A stretch of 64,000 nt of DNA from the NCBI GenBank assembly GCA_005784505.1, contig VCAZ01000018.1, positions 1,041,316 through 1,105,315 on the forward strand, given 5' to 3'. Below, piece by piece: positions 32,805 to 44,500 of this stretch. Position 1 is the stretch's first letter. The number at the start of each line of letters is the position of its first letter. Source of the DNA: Bagarius yarrelli. Taxonomy: Eukaryota; Chordata; Actinopteri; Siluriformes; Sisoridae. Under the pieces are notes generated by a model that was not told where the DNA came from, made no database searches, and worked only from the letters and a program-made list of their open reading frames with translations. The position numbers and the translations under genes were made by a program.

Positions 32805-33075
32805 ACAGTAGCAACTTAGTGGTGCTGAGAATCGAACCCTGATTCTGAATTAGCAGCCCAGCACCTTAACCCAGGGGTGGGCAGTCTCGGTCCTGGAGTT
32901 TGGCTCCAACTTGCCTTAATACACCTACCTGTAGGTTTCGAGTAAACCTAGAAAGAACTTAATTAGTTGGTTAAGGTGTGTTGCTTGATTAGAGCTAAAC
33001 TCTGCAGGACACCGGCCCACCAGGACCAAGATTGCCCAGCCCTGCCTTAACCACTGTGCTAACACTTCCCCTATT
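32805..33075 (-). mobile_element. SINE head region interrupted by a MITE, minus strand
   Basis: gctgagaatcgaaccctgat (antisense box B) and cagcaccttaacc are separated from accactgtgctaac (antisense box A side) by the 173-bp MITE at 32872-33044. Confidence 0.75.
32872..33044. mobile_element. hAT-type MITE nested in a SINE, 8-bp TSD
   Basis: Starts caggggtgggcagtctcggt and ends agattgcccagccctg. It is flanked by ccttaacc at 32864-32871 and 33045-33052. Removing it would restore a continuous SINE head, so the MITE is younger than the SINE. Confidence 0.9.
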
Positions 33076-33194
33076 TACATAGAGCGCTGTTTTTCTGATT
33101 AAAGACAAATTGGAATAAAAATTCTCCCAAGTAATCGGAATTTTAAAAAAAATGAAATGAGCTTTATGGGATAGGATCTTATGGAAAGAGTCAA

Positions 33195-33250
33195 GTGGAA
33201 TGTTAACAGGGCTACAGTGAAGCATGATGGTGGTAGATTTACTTACTGAT
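33195..33250 (+). mobile_element. possible Tc1 fragment (KHxGG motif)
   Basis: acagtgaagcatgatggtgg reads TVKHDGGR, reminiscent of the KHGGGSIMLW block of Tc1 transposases. A similar gtgaagcatagtggtggtag lies at 33565. Too short for certainty. Confidence 0.25.
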
Positions 33251-33281
33251 TTCCATTCCTTTTTGTGCTGCATTATGTATT

Positions 33282-33404
33282 CATTGGTAGAGGTTCGATT
33301 CACAGCACCAGTAATTTGCCACTGCTGGGCTTCTGAACAAGGGCCTTAACCTCCCAATTTCTCAATTGTATAAGAAGATGCCAAAATGCCGTAAATGTAA
33401 TAAA
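33282..33404 (+). mobile_element. SINE type B, head truncated
   Basis: aggttcgattcacagcacca (box B), gccactgctgggcttctgaa, ttaacctcccaatttctcaa, ttgtataag, ending near gccgtaaatgtaa. Confidence 0.75.
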
Positions 33405-34601
33405 ACATAAGGATTTGAAACATTTAGGATTTGGTGGATTTAAAAAAAAAAATAAAACAAATCTAAACTGATTTCTTAGGGCTTTTTTTTTTTTTTTATT
33501 AGGTTTTTATTTTTCATCGCATTTTGTTTGCCAAAAACGTAGCAGTACTTATCAACCTAGATATGTGTGAAGCATAGTGGTGGTAGCCATAGTCTAATTT
33601 TAGCCATAGCCTAATTTTCGTATCACTGAATTTATAATCTCTTTATCCTGTTCTTCCCATTTTTTTAAATTTATTTTACTTTATAAATCTGCATATTTAC
33701 TATATGATCATTAAGGGTTAAATTGTCATTTTTTTAATTGAAATCAACAAAATTAACTAACACACTGGAAAATATTATTGTCTTACAAATGCAAGAGACA
33801 TAAATGAAATATTATGTACCAAAGGCGAGAATCATACAGTGAACCATTACTCCGATTACCCTGTTAATGAAGGTCCTCTAATGTTGGAGCGCCTCTTTAA
33901 GGGCGGACCTTATTTAGTGCTATAAAGGCCACGGTTTTAAATCAATGCTTTAATTAGTAATAACAGGAAATATGTAATATAATTTATACCGTAGAAGCGT
34001 TAAGCTTAATTGCTCTGGCATAATTTAACCCCCTGATAGTCATTTTTAATGTTTTTTATTACAAAAATCTGAATGTTTTGTTACATTTTTCTATTAGAAC
34101 ATTTTTTTAAATATTTATGCATGTTTTTTTTTTTTATAAATAATCAGTAACATTTTTGAGTCATAAATCTTTCTAAACATCCTCCACACAGAAAATAAAA
34201 AAAAAAAAAAAAACTTGATTTGACACTAATGAAAGTTTTATCAGAGACTGAAAACATTAATCTAACGCTAGTGATTTGGCTTAGTTGGTTAATAATGTCG
34301 CACTGTTCAAGCATTAAACCATCTGGATGTTCAGGGAAACAAGCTCTGAAATGTCAGGGCAAGAATTTGGCCATGAAAATTCCGTCTTTCATCATTCAGA
34401 AGAAAATAAGGCCACTTGTAGAAGAGCTATTGTTGAGTATGTGTGGCCTTGAACACTGTTATTACTGCATTATGTTTTTACTTTTATTTTATTATTTTTC
34501 CCCAAGTAATAGAATGATGGGTAAGCTCTTATGTTAGCTTTAGAGGCTAAAAAGTTAAGGTGTTAACTGCTGATCAGAAGGTGGTAAGAAGAAGAAGAAT
34601 A
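33405..34601. other. unassigned non-coding sequence with homopolymer runs
   Basis: T-runs near 33484-33500 and 34126-34137 and an A-run at 34197-34214. 33840-34000 is more complex and rich in TTAATTA-type cores. No exon was recognised. Confidence 0.5.
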
Positions 34602-34857
34602 TTCAATTCAATGTCATTGTGCAGGGTACGTGTACAGAGCCAATGAAATGCATTTTTCGCATATCCCATCTTAGTAAGTTGGGGGTCAGAGCGCAGGGTC
34701 AGCTATGATACAGCGCCCCTGGAGCAGGAAGGGTTAAGGGTCTTGCTCAAGGACCCAACAGTGGCTGGCTTTTTTCCCGGTGGTGGGGCTTGAACCCAGG
34801 TGTTTCTGGTCTACAGAGCAGCAACTTAACCATTTGAGCCACCACTGCCCCGTAAGT
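34602..34857 (-). mobile_element. SINE type A, full length, minus strand
   Basis: Runs from the antisense tail (attcaattcaatgtcattgt; catttttcgcatatcccatc) through gcgcccctggagcaggaagg, then gttaaggg to the head (ggggcttgaacccaggtgtt for box B; catttgagccaccactgccc for box A). This is one of the best-preserved copies. Confidence 0.9.
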
Positions 34858-35289
34858 TCAATTCCCAGCACCACCAAGCTGCCACTTTTGGGCCCCTAAG
34901 CATCAATAGATAGATAAATAAAACATGAAAAGTAAGATAAAGGATATATAAATATATATCATCTATTTAAATAGATAAATAGATATGTATGGCTAGCTTA
35001 CTAGATAGTAATGTAACGTAATAACTATGTTGGATAGATAGATGGTTGCTAAGTGGTTTCTGGTGCTGGGCCCCTGAGCATGGCCCTTATTCCTCAACTG
35101 CTCAATTGTATAAAATATTCATAAATGTTAGTTAGTTTAGATAATTGGGTAGGTAGCTAAAAGATGGATGGACAGATGGCTGGATGGACAGATAGCTGGA
35201 TGGATGGGTGAATAGATGATGATGGATGAATATATATGTATATGTATAAATAGATAGCTGGATAGATAGATATAGTGATAAATGGATGT
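34858..35289. repeat. SINE type B fragments with GATA/GATG microsatellites
   Basis: 34858-34905 and 35042-35140 hold type-B middle or tail pieces (caccaagctgccacttttgg; gggcccctgagcatggccct). Between and after them are tagataga and gatggatggacagatg units, best developed at 35160-35285. Confidence 0.75.
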
Positions 35290-35475
35290 GGTGGAAATGG
35301 TGACTTAGTGGTTAGGGTGTTGGAACGCAAATCAAAAGGTTGTGGGTTCAATCATCAGCTGCTACTGCTGGGCCCCTGAAGCAAGGCTCTTCAATGTTCA
35401 GTTGTATAAATGAGGTCAATGTTAAGTCAGTCTGGTTAAAGAGTTCTGCCAATTGCTGTAAATTGTAGATAGATA
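35290..35475 (+). mobile_element. SINE type B, near full length
   Basis: gacttagtggttagggtgtt (box A), aggttgtgggttcaatcatc (box B), ctgctactgctgggcccctg, tcagttgtataaatgaggtc and a mutated tail ending in tagatagatag. Confidence 0.85.
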
Positions 35476-36711
35476 GATGTATACAGGAAGGGTGGACATT
35501 AACAGTGTCTAAATAGATGATAGAAAAAAGCCTCACATATAAAAGGTGGCGTAGATTGAGAAGATTCTCAGCAATATTCCAAACGATCTTTATTTCCAGC
35601 CCAAACCGGTTGACTGAAGACTTGCTTTTGTTTTTCTATGTAATAAAGTACATCTAGAGCCATCAGTCCCGACTGTCGACTGATGGATAGTGATTTATGT
35701 ATAGTTTTTATGATAGTATTTATGGATGGAGAAAGTTCAATGGTCACGGTGTTGGAATCTTGGCACCTCTGGGCTCTGGGGAATAAGGTTCTCCTGATCT
35801 TCTCAGACTGATCATGTCTAAGAACAGGTTCTAGTACAATACATGCTTTAAGTTATGCGATTTGGGAAAGGAACGAAATGAGATTCGATTGTGATTCTTT
35901 GTCTGTCTTTGGTTCCACAGGTAAGTTTGCAGATCTTTATCTGAGAGCTGACCTGTTTCCATAAGCTTCCTCTGACAGTAAGATCGACTCTTTTTCTGAT
36001 AAAAGTAAAGATAATGCTTACAAATTATAGATGATTACGGGTCATTAGGGTAAACGATGATGTTGAATATCCAGTGAGGTGGAAAGAGATTTGGAAAACA
36101 AAAATGACGGTCATTGAGGGGTGGAATTATTTTCCCGTACATGAGCAGAAATATCAGCCAACATTTTACTAAAATTTCTTCACAGATAATTAAACGTACA
36201 AAGCGGACAGATTCCTAAAACCGCACCGCTGATGGCAACAATAAGTAAAAGTACGTCAAATAGCTGCCGGCCTGTTTTTTAATATTTCAGCAGAACTCTA
36301 GAACATGTGTTTGGCGGAATCCTAGCTGGAGAACTGGTGCGTTTTAAATTGTCTAATCATTCTCTGGACGTATGACAGGAAGCCGCCGTAAAGGAAACAC
36401 GGCTGAAAGGAAATTAAATAGGCTTCTGGTTGTGTTAAAGAAAGGAAAAACAAATTGACAAATGAATTATAGCAGCAGGGCAGAAGGAAATAAATAGCAG
36501 ATAGCAATGCCAAATACCCACAATGCACCTGCTCCATCCGTACAAACTCGCAGCAAAAATCAGGATGCGATATGTGCTGTGTGTTCCTTGTCTTCAGGAC
36601 ATTTTGATGATGCAAATGAATCGTTCAGTACTGCTGTAGTGATGTTGACTTGCGTTATACTTTTGGTACTTTTGTTATGTTACATATACAAAAGCAAGGG
36701 GTAGTGATGGC
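35476..36711. other. unassigned non-coding sequence
   Basis: No repeat family was recognised. A 65-codon frame at 36507-36704 ends in a hydrophobic stretch (STAVVMLTCVILLVLLL, then CYIYKSKG), probably by chance in T-rich DNA. Confidence 0.45.
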
Positions 36712-36955
36712 TCAATTCAATTCATTTTTATTTGTTTGGCGCTTTTTACAATGGTGATTGTCACAAAGCAGCTTTACACAATCAAACTAATTATAAGATG
36801 AAAATGAGACAGAAATCAGTTTTTCCCTGATGAGCAAGCCAGGGGGCGACGGCGGCAAGGAAAAACTCCCTGAGACGGAATAGGAAGAAACCTTGAGAGG
36901 AACCAGACTCAGAGAACCCATCCTCATTTGGGTGAAAAACAGGTAGCAGGAATTA
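36712..36955 (-). mobile_element. teleost retroelement 3' region, minus strand
   Basis: ttcaattcatttttatttgt, then ttggcgctttttacaatggt; aaagcagctttacacaatca; gagcaagccagggggcgacg; aggaagaaaccttgagagga. It is the antisense of a very common fish retroelement 3' end that finishes in ...aaataaaaatgaattgaa. I cannot assign it to a LINE or SINE clade with confidence. Confidence 0.75.
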
Positions 36956-37160
36956 TTTAGTTACACTCTGTGTGTGTGAGCAACTTAAATCATAAGTCCT
37001 TAAAGAACAGCAGGAACGTCTTTATGGCAGAGTGGAAATGTCCTTGGTCACCCTGGTGATGTGATCATGAACTGGAGCAGGTCACAGGGAAGGGTCTGAC
37101 AGGTCCGGAGTGGAGATGGGGTCTGGATCACTGGCAGCACCGTTGTGGCATATGTAGCTC

Positions 37161-37166
<6 letters not shown>
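36956..37166. other. flank of retroelement, unassigned
   Basis: Likely the continuation of the retroelement body (gtgatgtgatcatgaactgg). No gene was seen. Confidence 0.4.

Positions 37167-37238
<72 letters not shown>
37167..37238. repeat. (GA)36 microsatellite
   Basis: The longest uninterrupted dinucleotide tract in the window, about 72 bp. The minus-strand serine-leucine frame is spurious. Confidence 0.97.
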
Positions 37239-37240
<2 letters not shown>

Positions 37241-38440
37241 GGAATGAAGAAAGACAAAAAAGAAGGAAAACAGTTAAGTGACATTGTAATCACAGTGTAT
37301 GAAGTGATTGAGTGTTCAATGTACAGCGCAAGCATGGACTAACTAGGACAGCATAACTAAAAGGAGAACCAGAGGAAACACAGACATGAGGGCTCCCTGA
37401 TATATTAAGCAACCAGCCGCTCTCATCATCAACACCGTGATCAATAAGAGTGGGGAAGACACGGCGTCCAAACATACCAGATCACCATAATACCCAACAC
37501 CCATGAGTCCCTCAGAATGCTCAAATGGTTAAGACGCTGAGTTGTTGATTGGCAGACCAGGAGGACCATGTTTTTTTGTTTCTTAGCTTTGTACATCAAA
37601 AAGTTTACCCACAATGCACTGTCCCGCCGGTGATACAGTCGGTCACTAAGTGCTTGTGCTGAATCAGGTTCAAGGACGATGCCCCGCCACGTGAGTTTTT
37701 TTTTTTTTGCGAAACAAATAGCGAATTTCTCATGGTTTTTCGCAATGGCATAATGATTCCACACCGGAAATGACATTGCTGCGGCACCAAAACATTCACA
37801 GCGTCCATGCATCCTGTATTTCTTCATGATCGGTTTGTGAGATCAACCAATTTAAGTAGCTACCAGTCGCGTTATAAAATGTGATTATGCATTAAATATT
37901 TTAGCTGTTATACATTTGAGCAAGGAAATAAAAAAATAAAAAAGAAACGCATCTGAAAAAAACGAGTAAACCGAGTTTCATCTCAACAATAAAGCTGTGT
38001 GATGAATCCGGGTTGGAAGAGCAGCAGATCATCTACAGAATATTAATAACCAGAAATGTCAAATATTTCAGCTTTTTTCCCCAGCTTTCAGGTTGAATCC
38101 CTGCATAACACGTCGAAGGACTTTTCGTTTAAGACGTTAAGATAAATTCATTTATTCCGAGTTTTATGTTAACGTGTAGATTGAGGTGTTTAGGTGGTTA
38201 AGCACTCAGCCGGACGGAGCTGCTGCAGAAAAGATCAGCCGTTTGATGTCATTTCGTTTATCTGGATGAAATCTGGCAGAGCGCGAGGGAAAGCGGTGGA
38301 GGGGTGATAAGAATGTGCATGTAATGCGTTATGAGGAAGACTATGGAGTTTTTAGTCTTATTTTAATGCTTTACTAGCATTGCGTACTGCAGAGGTTCTA
38401 TGATGAACTTTCTGCAAACCTTAATCTGGTATTTATTTAT
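37239..38440. other. unassigned non-coding sequence with a SINE head fragment
   Basis: 37517-37575 (ctcaaatggttaagacgctg, then agttgttgat) is a type-A SINE head. 38150-38330 is complex and non-repetitive. Remaining sequence is unrecognised. Confidence 0.45.
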
Positions 38441-38787
38441 TAATTCATCTTGTATATCCGCTTATTCCCTAATTCAGGGTCACAGGTATCTGCTGGAGTC
38501 TAACCCAGCCGTCTCTAAAAGGGTGAAAGGCGGGAGGGGGACACCCTGGACAGTTCACCAGTCCATCACAGGGACACACACACACACACACACACACTCT
38601 CACACACTTCTATGAGAAATTTAGAATCACCAATCAATCTTACATACATGTTTTTGGACTGTGGGAGGAAACCGGAGAACCCGGAGTAAACACATACACG
38701 CACGGAGAGAACATGCAAACTCCACACAGAAAGACCCCTGCAGGGGAATCGAACCCGGCAACAGTGCCAACCACTATGCCAGCGTGC
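38441..38787 (-). mobile_element. V-SINE, full length, minus strand
   Basis: In reverse complement: tRNA-like head with gctggcatagtggttgg (box A) and ccgggttcgattcccc (box B), core catgttctctccgtgcgtgt and ctccggtttcctcccacagt, then ccaaaaacatg, an internal (TG)n, ggacaccctgg-complement, and the distal end near agcggatatacaagatgaat. The + strand (AC)n at 38575-38596 is internal to it. It has both Pol III promoter boxes, so it could in principle be transcribed. Confidence 0.88.
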
Positions 38788-39529
38788 TATTATTTCTTTC
38801 TAATTTTTTTGTTAATTTTTGTCTGTCACTTAATATTGCTGAGGAACTAAGAATGGTATCGTTTTACCGACTCGGATCATTGAATCTTAAGAAACATGAA
38901 AAAATGATTTATTCACTGCTTAGCATAGATGAAGCCTGTAATTTGGAATAACCTAATGATGGTCCTGTAAAGAAACTATAGGAATTTGAATGTGCCTGGT
39001 CAATACAAAAGGAAGGAATCGCTCTTGGAGATGACTCATTGTTCCTGAGTCATATTAATGATTCATTCAAAATGAACTGTCTCATTATCCGGCGTCACGC
39101 CTACAGATCGCTGGCTGAACATCTAATGCATATGTTACTCTTAGCTGTGAAGTTCAGCAGTTTTAAAACCGTCTTCTGATTGGTTGAAATGTACAGAATT
39201 TCAGGGAGGCTTGTTTGTAACGATTCAGTCGGAAACAACCCACAGTCTGTTATTGTTGGGACATTTTCACGTTCCTAAAAATGACATGGCACAAAATGGA
39301 ACATCATTGCTTGCTTTACCTTTCAGTTATACGTGGACTTATCCATTCAAATGACCAAGGTTCCCAAACCTTCTGCCATTAGTCTGAAAGTCTGGCTATG
39401 AAAGGAATGAAAAAATTGTTTTGTGGGTCCTGCTACAGCAAAAAGAATTGTGACCCGACAGCTGCATTCAGCACTAAATACAGAAAATGGTTTAGATTTT
39501 TAACAGCAAGTAGTTGTAATAGTCATGGA
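38788..39529. other. unassigned non-coding sequence
   Basis: Includes a gttcccaaaccttctgcc string near 39360 resembling the terminus of the hAT-like element at 18650. No exon was recognised. Confidence 0.45.
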
Positions 39530-39960
39530 GGTAGTTTCCCCCCTAAGACCACCAGGTGGTGTTTCTCTGTTTTTCTTTTCCATGTACTTCCTGTTTGGTC
39601 ACCCCCCCTGTCATGTCATTGATTTGTTTCCAGGTGTGGCTTGTTTTTCCCTTTGATTAATGTGTGTATATATATCCCTGGGTTTTATTGTAATGTCTTC
39701 CTTCCTTGTCGCCAATTCTTGAAGCTACTCGGTGTGTATGCTAACCGATAATGCTAATGCTAAACTGGAGTTTTAAGGATTAGTCTTTTCTTTTCCCTCA
39801 GTTTGTCCCTTTGTTCTGTTTCTAAAAATGCATCTGCGTCAAATGGTCATCATTGCAACACCCCTCAAAAACAAACTCCAGCTGTGGGGCTAGTCGCGCT
39901 GTACATAGTATTACTGCTAAAAAATTCTAATAACAAATAAACTTTACTTGCATTTAACTT
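39530..39960 (+). other. promoter-like segment, possible solo LTR relic
   Basis: Contains ccaccaggtggtgtt at 39549 (13 of 15 to the CTCF core), a TATA-like gtgtatatatatccctggg near 39662-39681, and aataaactttacttgc near 39935 as a poly(A)-signal-like end. The order (TATA, transcribed stretch, AATAAA) resembles an LTR, but I found no terminal TG...CA or target duplication. Confidence 0.25.
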
Positions 39961-40429
39961 TTCCTATTCTTATCCATTTTGTCTTTCCGTTTTTGTTTTT
40001 TTTATTGGTTTTAAACGTCACACCACCAGATGAATTCGGGGTAAAACCTTAAGCAAAGTCAACTTGGACACACACTTACAGAAAGTCTGCATTAAGGGTA
40101 CAAGTAAGTGGGGCGGGGAGCTTCATCAGCACCCTAAACACTCGCACCCCTCAGCAGGAATGTGCAAGTGAGAGGCATAAGGGTGCAAGTGTATTGGCAC
40201 AGGGTCATATCCTTATCCAAACATGATTAACGAATGCTTATTTCCCATTTTCCCACCTGTGCTAATGTAATATGCAGGTAGAAGCTGCACTGTAGGTTGG
40301 AGGTTCCATAACCATGAGGAACATTTTGTTTAAAAGACTAAGGTTAGCAGAAGTGTGTAGCAGAAGCCATTACTTTCTTAACGTGTCCTTTTAAAAGAAC
40401 CCCACCGAACAACCTTTTCCTAACCTCTC
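39961..40429. other. unassigned non-coding sequence
   Basis: No recognised content. Confidence 0.5.
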
Positions 40430-40652
40430 CTTTTTAAAGAACTCCACTGAACACCTTTTTTTCGGATAAACTGGAACACTGTCTAAACCCCAGACCTCCT
40501 CACCTCAACAGTGGTGTCTGATCTCAATAAATACTAACAAATTTACACGGTCACATATCGCAACACAAGTCTGGAGGTTATTATAGGTGGTTAAAAGTAA
40601 AAACATACACATGTTACGGTCAGGTATTCCAAAACTTTTGTCTAGAAAGTGT
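40430..40652 (+). mobile_element. Tc1-like remnant, right end
   Basis: Plus strand at 40440-40520 keeps DKLEHCLNPRPPHLNS, matching the region after HLWDELE in fish Tc1 transposases. The right terminus is tcaggtattccaaaactttt, then gtctagaaagtgtac. The 40395-40455 stretch has an imperfect internal duplication (aagaaccccaccgaacaacc versus aagaactccactgaacacct). Confidence 0.7.
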
Positions 40653-41261
40653 ACTCTATATGGTGGCCTTTATCACTAGTACTTCCATAAGATTTTTAAC
40701 TAGGTTTTCTCTTATCTTCCCATCATGCACTTTGGTTGTTCCTGTACAGAACTGGCAGCCGTGTAACAAGGCTTGTACTGATTTATGGGCTATAGCAAGA
40801 TTTGTGGTCGGAGTCGCTGTCCTTAGTCTTGTGGGAGAAAGTGCTGGCGCAATAGGAAGTTTTAATTGGTTAATTTGGGAATTGGCATGTCACTCTATTA
40901 AGATTATTTGTAACGATGCAGCCAGATGGAGCTTAAAAATCCTATCTACATGCTGTGAATCTTTTTTTTAAGAATGTTATGCTTAAATGTGCTTTTTTAA
41001 AATATTTTTTTAAATCCGTGTACAATGTTAAAGTATTCCTAATATTCTTGGGGTGTTCTTAAAAAAAAGCTGGTAATGGTTTGGACATTAATTATTTGGC
41101 TGTATTTTTTATTTCTAGGCATAAAGAACTTATTTTTACACACCCACCATTTCACATTAATAAAAAATCAAGTGTAGAATTAGTGAGAGCATCGATTCCC
41201 GCTGCTTCGACTCGACCTTTCACGCTATATGTGTCAGCACATTTTACTGCATGTAAACATA
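40653..41261. other. unassigned non-coding sequence
   Basis: A 103-codon open frame begins at 40660 but shows no recognisable protein family and no supporting splice context. Confidence 0.45.
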
Positions 41262-41570
41262 GATAGATATAGATAGATAGATAGATAGACTAAGTAACGG
41301 ATGAATGGATAAATGAATGGATGGATGAATAAATGAATGGATGGATAGAGTAACCAATGGATGGAAGGATGTCTGGATATTAGACAGACAGACAGATAGA
41401 TAGAGGTAGATAGATCGATAGATACCGATTGATAGCTAGATACAGATAGATAGCGATTGATAGCTAGATACAGATAGATCGATATATATATATATAGATA
41501 AAGATAGATCAATAAATACAGCTAGCTATAGATAGACAGATAAATAGACAGATAGGTAAGAAGGAACAAG
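41262..41570. repeat. compound GATA/GGAT/CAGA microsatellite
   Basis: tagatagata, then gaatggatggatgaataaat, gacagacagatagataga and further tagata units. Includes a small duplication of gattgatagctagatacaga. Confidence 0.93.
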
Positions 41571-44500
41571 CAGTAAGTCTATTAGCACGACTGTCAGCTG
41601 TTTGGGTGACTCATAAAATGTTCAACATTAATAGCCAACCAGGATAAACTAAAAATAGTACAGTAAGTCTGGAACACTGCTGATAAAAAATATATAATTA
41701 TAAATAACTTACATACGAGTCATTCGGGGTCTGCCAACGGTTCCCTAATTCAGTTAAGAGGGAAACTTTACTACACTGGATGGATGGAGTGTTGCAATGG
41801 TTACTGAGTCTCTAAACCACCTTGGGGTTTGTTTGTTTTTTAGTTTAGAGAGATATTCTTGTTATACCTTGGAAAATCCTCTCCTATGGGAAATCACAAA
41901 GGGGCAGCCAGCAGTTTTCCCTGTTTACAGATATCATTTCTATTCGTTTCAGTTCGGGGATGTTTTGGTTATGCAGATAGGCAGATAAACCTTTGATGGA
42001 GGCAGAGGTTCCAAAATCTGTACTTGACACGAAGCTAAAACCCTGAATTTTGACATTTACCGCTAGCGACCTCCGATCACACATTTTCCTCTGCTTTAGC
42101 TATCAATTTTTAATTAAACGTGCACTAAACTTAAGCCAGAGATTTGTAGCAGCCTCTTAGGAAGCAGCCTCTTGCAACAATTCATATAAACTAATGATTA
42201 AAAAAATCCCATATTTATTACCATTTGACAGTAATGGAGGAATGCTGCCAAATGTAGGGAAGTAAAAGTAATTAGTTACTACCCGACTATGATCAGAGGG
42301 TCAGTGCTTGTTTTCTTTAAATGGTACACATGTAGGCGGATGTTGTTGTCTTAGTGGTTTCTACTGGGAATGTTTACAGTAAAAAAAAAAGATATGCGTT
42401 AAAATAACATGGAAACGTTAACCGATTGCCGACGTCCCGCATGGGAGATGTGTGGGTGTCTTTAACAGGTTTTTTGTACTGCTGGCATTCTTCTGAAAAA
42501 AAGACAAATACTGGAGAATGAGAATGAAAACCTAAACATGGTGGTTGATATAGGTTTATCGAGATGCATTTAGTAGTTGCCCATACCTAAACATCCTTGA
42601 AAAGGAGCTTCATAAAAAATCTGTCCTCACATTGGGATGTCAATAGGTTAGAGTGATGGCTAGTGTAGTATCAAAGGTAAAAAAAATAACCCTTTACACT
42701 TATTTAGATGACCACCAATATTAAAACTGTTCGGATATCCCGAGGAAGGTTATGCCATGCTCAGATTTCCAGAACTTGGATTGCACCTGAGTAAAACCTA
42801 AAATCTTATGATTCTGTATATGAAAAACCTGCTTGACAGTGTCTGTTAAGCAATGTGATGCAAAAAAGGATGCGGGAATCCAGAAGTTTGCTTGCCGTAA
42901 CAGATGGTATGATCTTAGATTTGTCCGGGATGATCACAAGGTTTTGGCAATAAAGGGCATCCTTTGGGAAATACTAGCTGAAATCAGTGCATAGGAACGA
43001 GTGCCAAATCTGGGATTAAAGGCAGTTGGTAGGCATCATAAAATCTGTGGTGTGCTAACCTATGTGAGAATATAGCCTTGCTAAAAAAAATCTGGTATTG
43101 AAGAAGAACAGAGGTGGGCAGTAAAAATGCAGAGACATTTGGGACTCCAGCAGAGAGTCTTCATCAAGGTGATGTCCGAAATATTGATTATGGAACACCT
43201 GATTTGTGATTGAAGGACAAGATAAGAAGATCTGCTTCAGATAACACTATAAAATGCTTCTCCAGCAGGCCCAATTGTAAACTGGGCTGTGCTTTTCTGC
43301 TGAAAAAAAAAAAAAAATCCTTGGCCGGTGTCCAGATTCTGGTTTTGGACCGGTCTCAAAAACTAGCTGTTGTTAAATATAGGAACCTTTGATATCAGTG
43401 CTTCCACTACAAAACTTAATTAAAGGCTATTTTAAAAATGGTCCAGGTAAATAAACAACAGTTTAATGTGTCAGTTTAGCAGTGATTACAGCGGAATCCA
43501 ACCCTCTCCTGTCCATCAGGATAATGAGAGAAATCAGTGAGATAGTGGGGGAAATGGCAACTAGTGGCCTGCAGCTGCTAAAGGGGTTGGGTGGAAGTTA
43601 GGATGATTTTAAGGGGACATGCACAGTTAGGGTCCCAGTAATTTGTTTCATTAGTAGTAACTGTGATGTAATAGAAATCATTTTCATATGGCCCAAAATT
43701 GCTAGTAGTGCTTCTGGCTGCAGGGTTTAACAGATCCACCAACCAAGCCCTCACCAATTTAAACATTAAAAATGTTACAGGGTTTAACAAAGAGTGGGGG
43801 TGGATTATGCTGATATTATAAAGGGGTTATGCTCCCTGCCAGTGTGAACAAGAAGCCATTTCTGAACAAGTGACTCAGTTGGCCTAGCACCGGCACTAGC
43901 CGGTAATTCTTAGCGCACCACGGTACATTCAGTACTCACCTTACAGTAAGTGTTTGTCTCAGTTCGCATCATTAACCATTGGTTTGATTACTCAAGCATT
44001 ATTCTCAATTCCCATCAAGCACCGGTTTCTGTTCCCGTCAAGCGGTGGATTATATCCAAACCAGGCATTGATCCCAAGCATTGTTTCCTTTTTTTGATGG
44101 TCATATCTGTCAGCTGTAAGTACCCACCAAAAAGGTCCACCAAAAACAAGGTGATATTCCCTCCATGCTACTGAAATTGTAGCAAGTATGGATACAAAAA
44201 AAAAGTGTAGGCAGTCTATAGACAAATTCCTGATAGGTTGGACATCACAGAAGGTAATCAAAAATGTTGTCAGGATAAACGACAATTAAATATCCCCTGC
44301 TTTTACGCTGCCCCTTATTGATTTTGATCTGTCCTACTATCGATCGGTTGTGTGGATGATTATGAAGTATGACATCCCAGATGGCTGTGGCTACAATGCC
44401 AGAAATTCAGTCTAATTTTATGTATTGAAACAGACATCCACAATCTAACACAATCTAACAGCTCACTTAAAGTTGGGAGCCAATTTTTTCCCTTGCCCTT

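Noticed and set aside
37048..37335. 95-codon minus-strand frame with Ser-Leu repeats
   Set aside because: Reads through the (GA)36 microsatellite.
38743..38787. Possible tRNA gene (box A and box B present)
   Set aside because: The boxes belong to the head of a V-SINE with its core and tail attached, and no cloverleaf is intact.
40660..40971. 103-codon plus-strand frame
   Set aside because: No known domain, no splice context, and composition like its surroundings.
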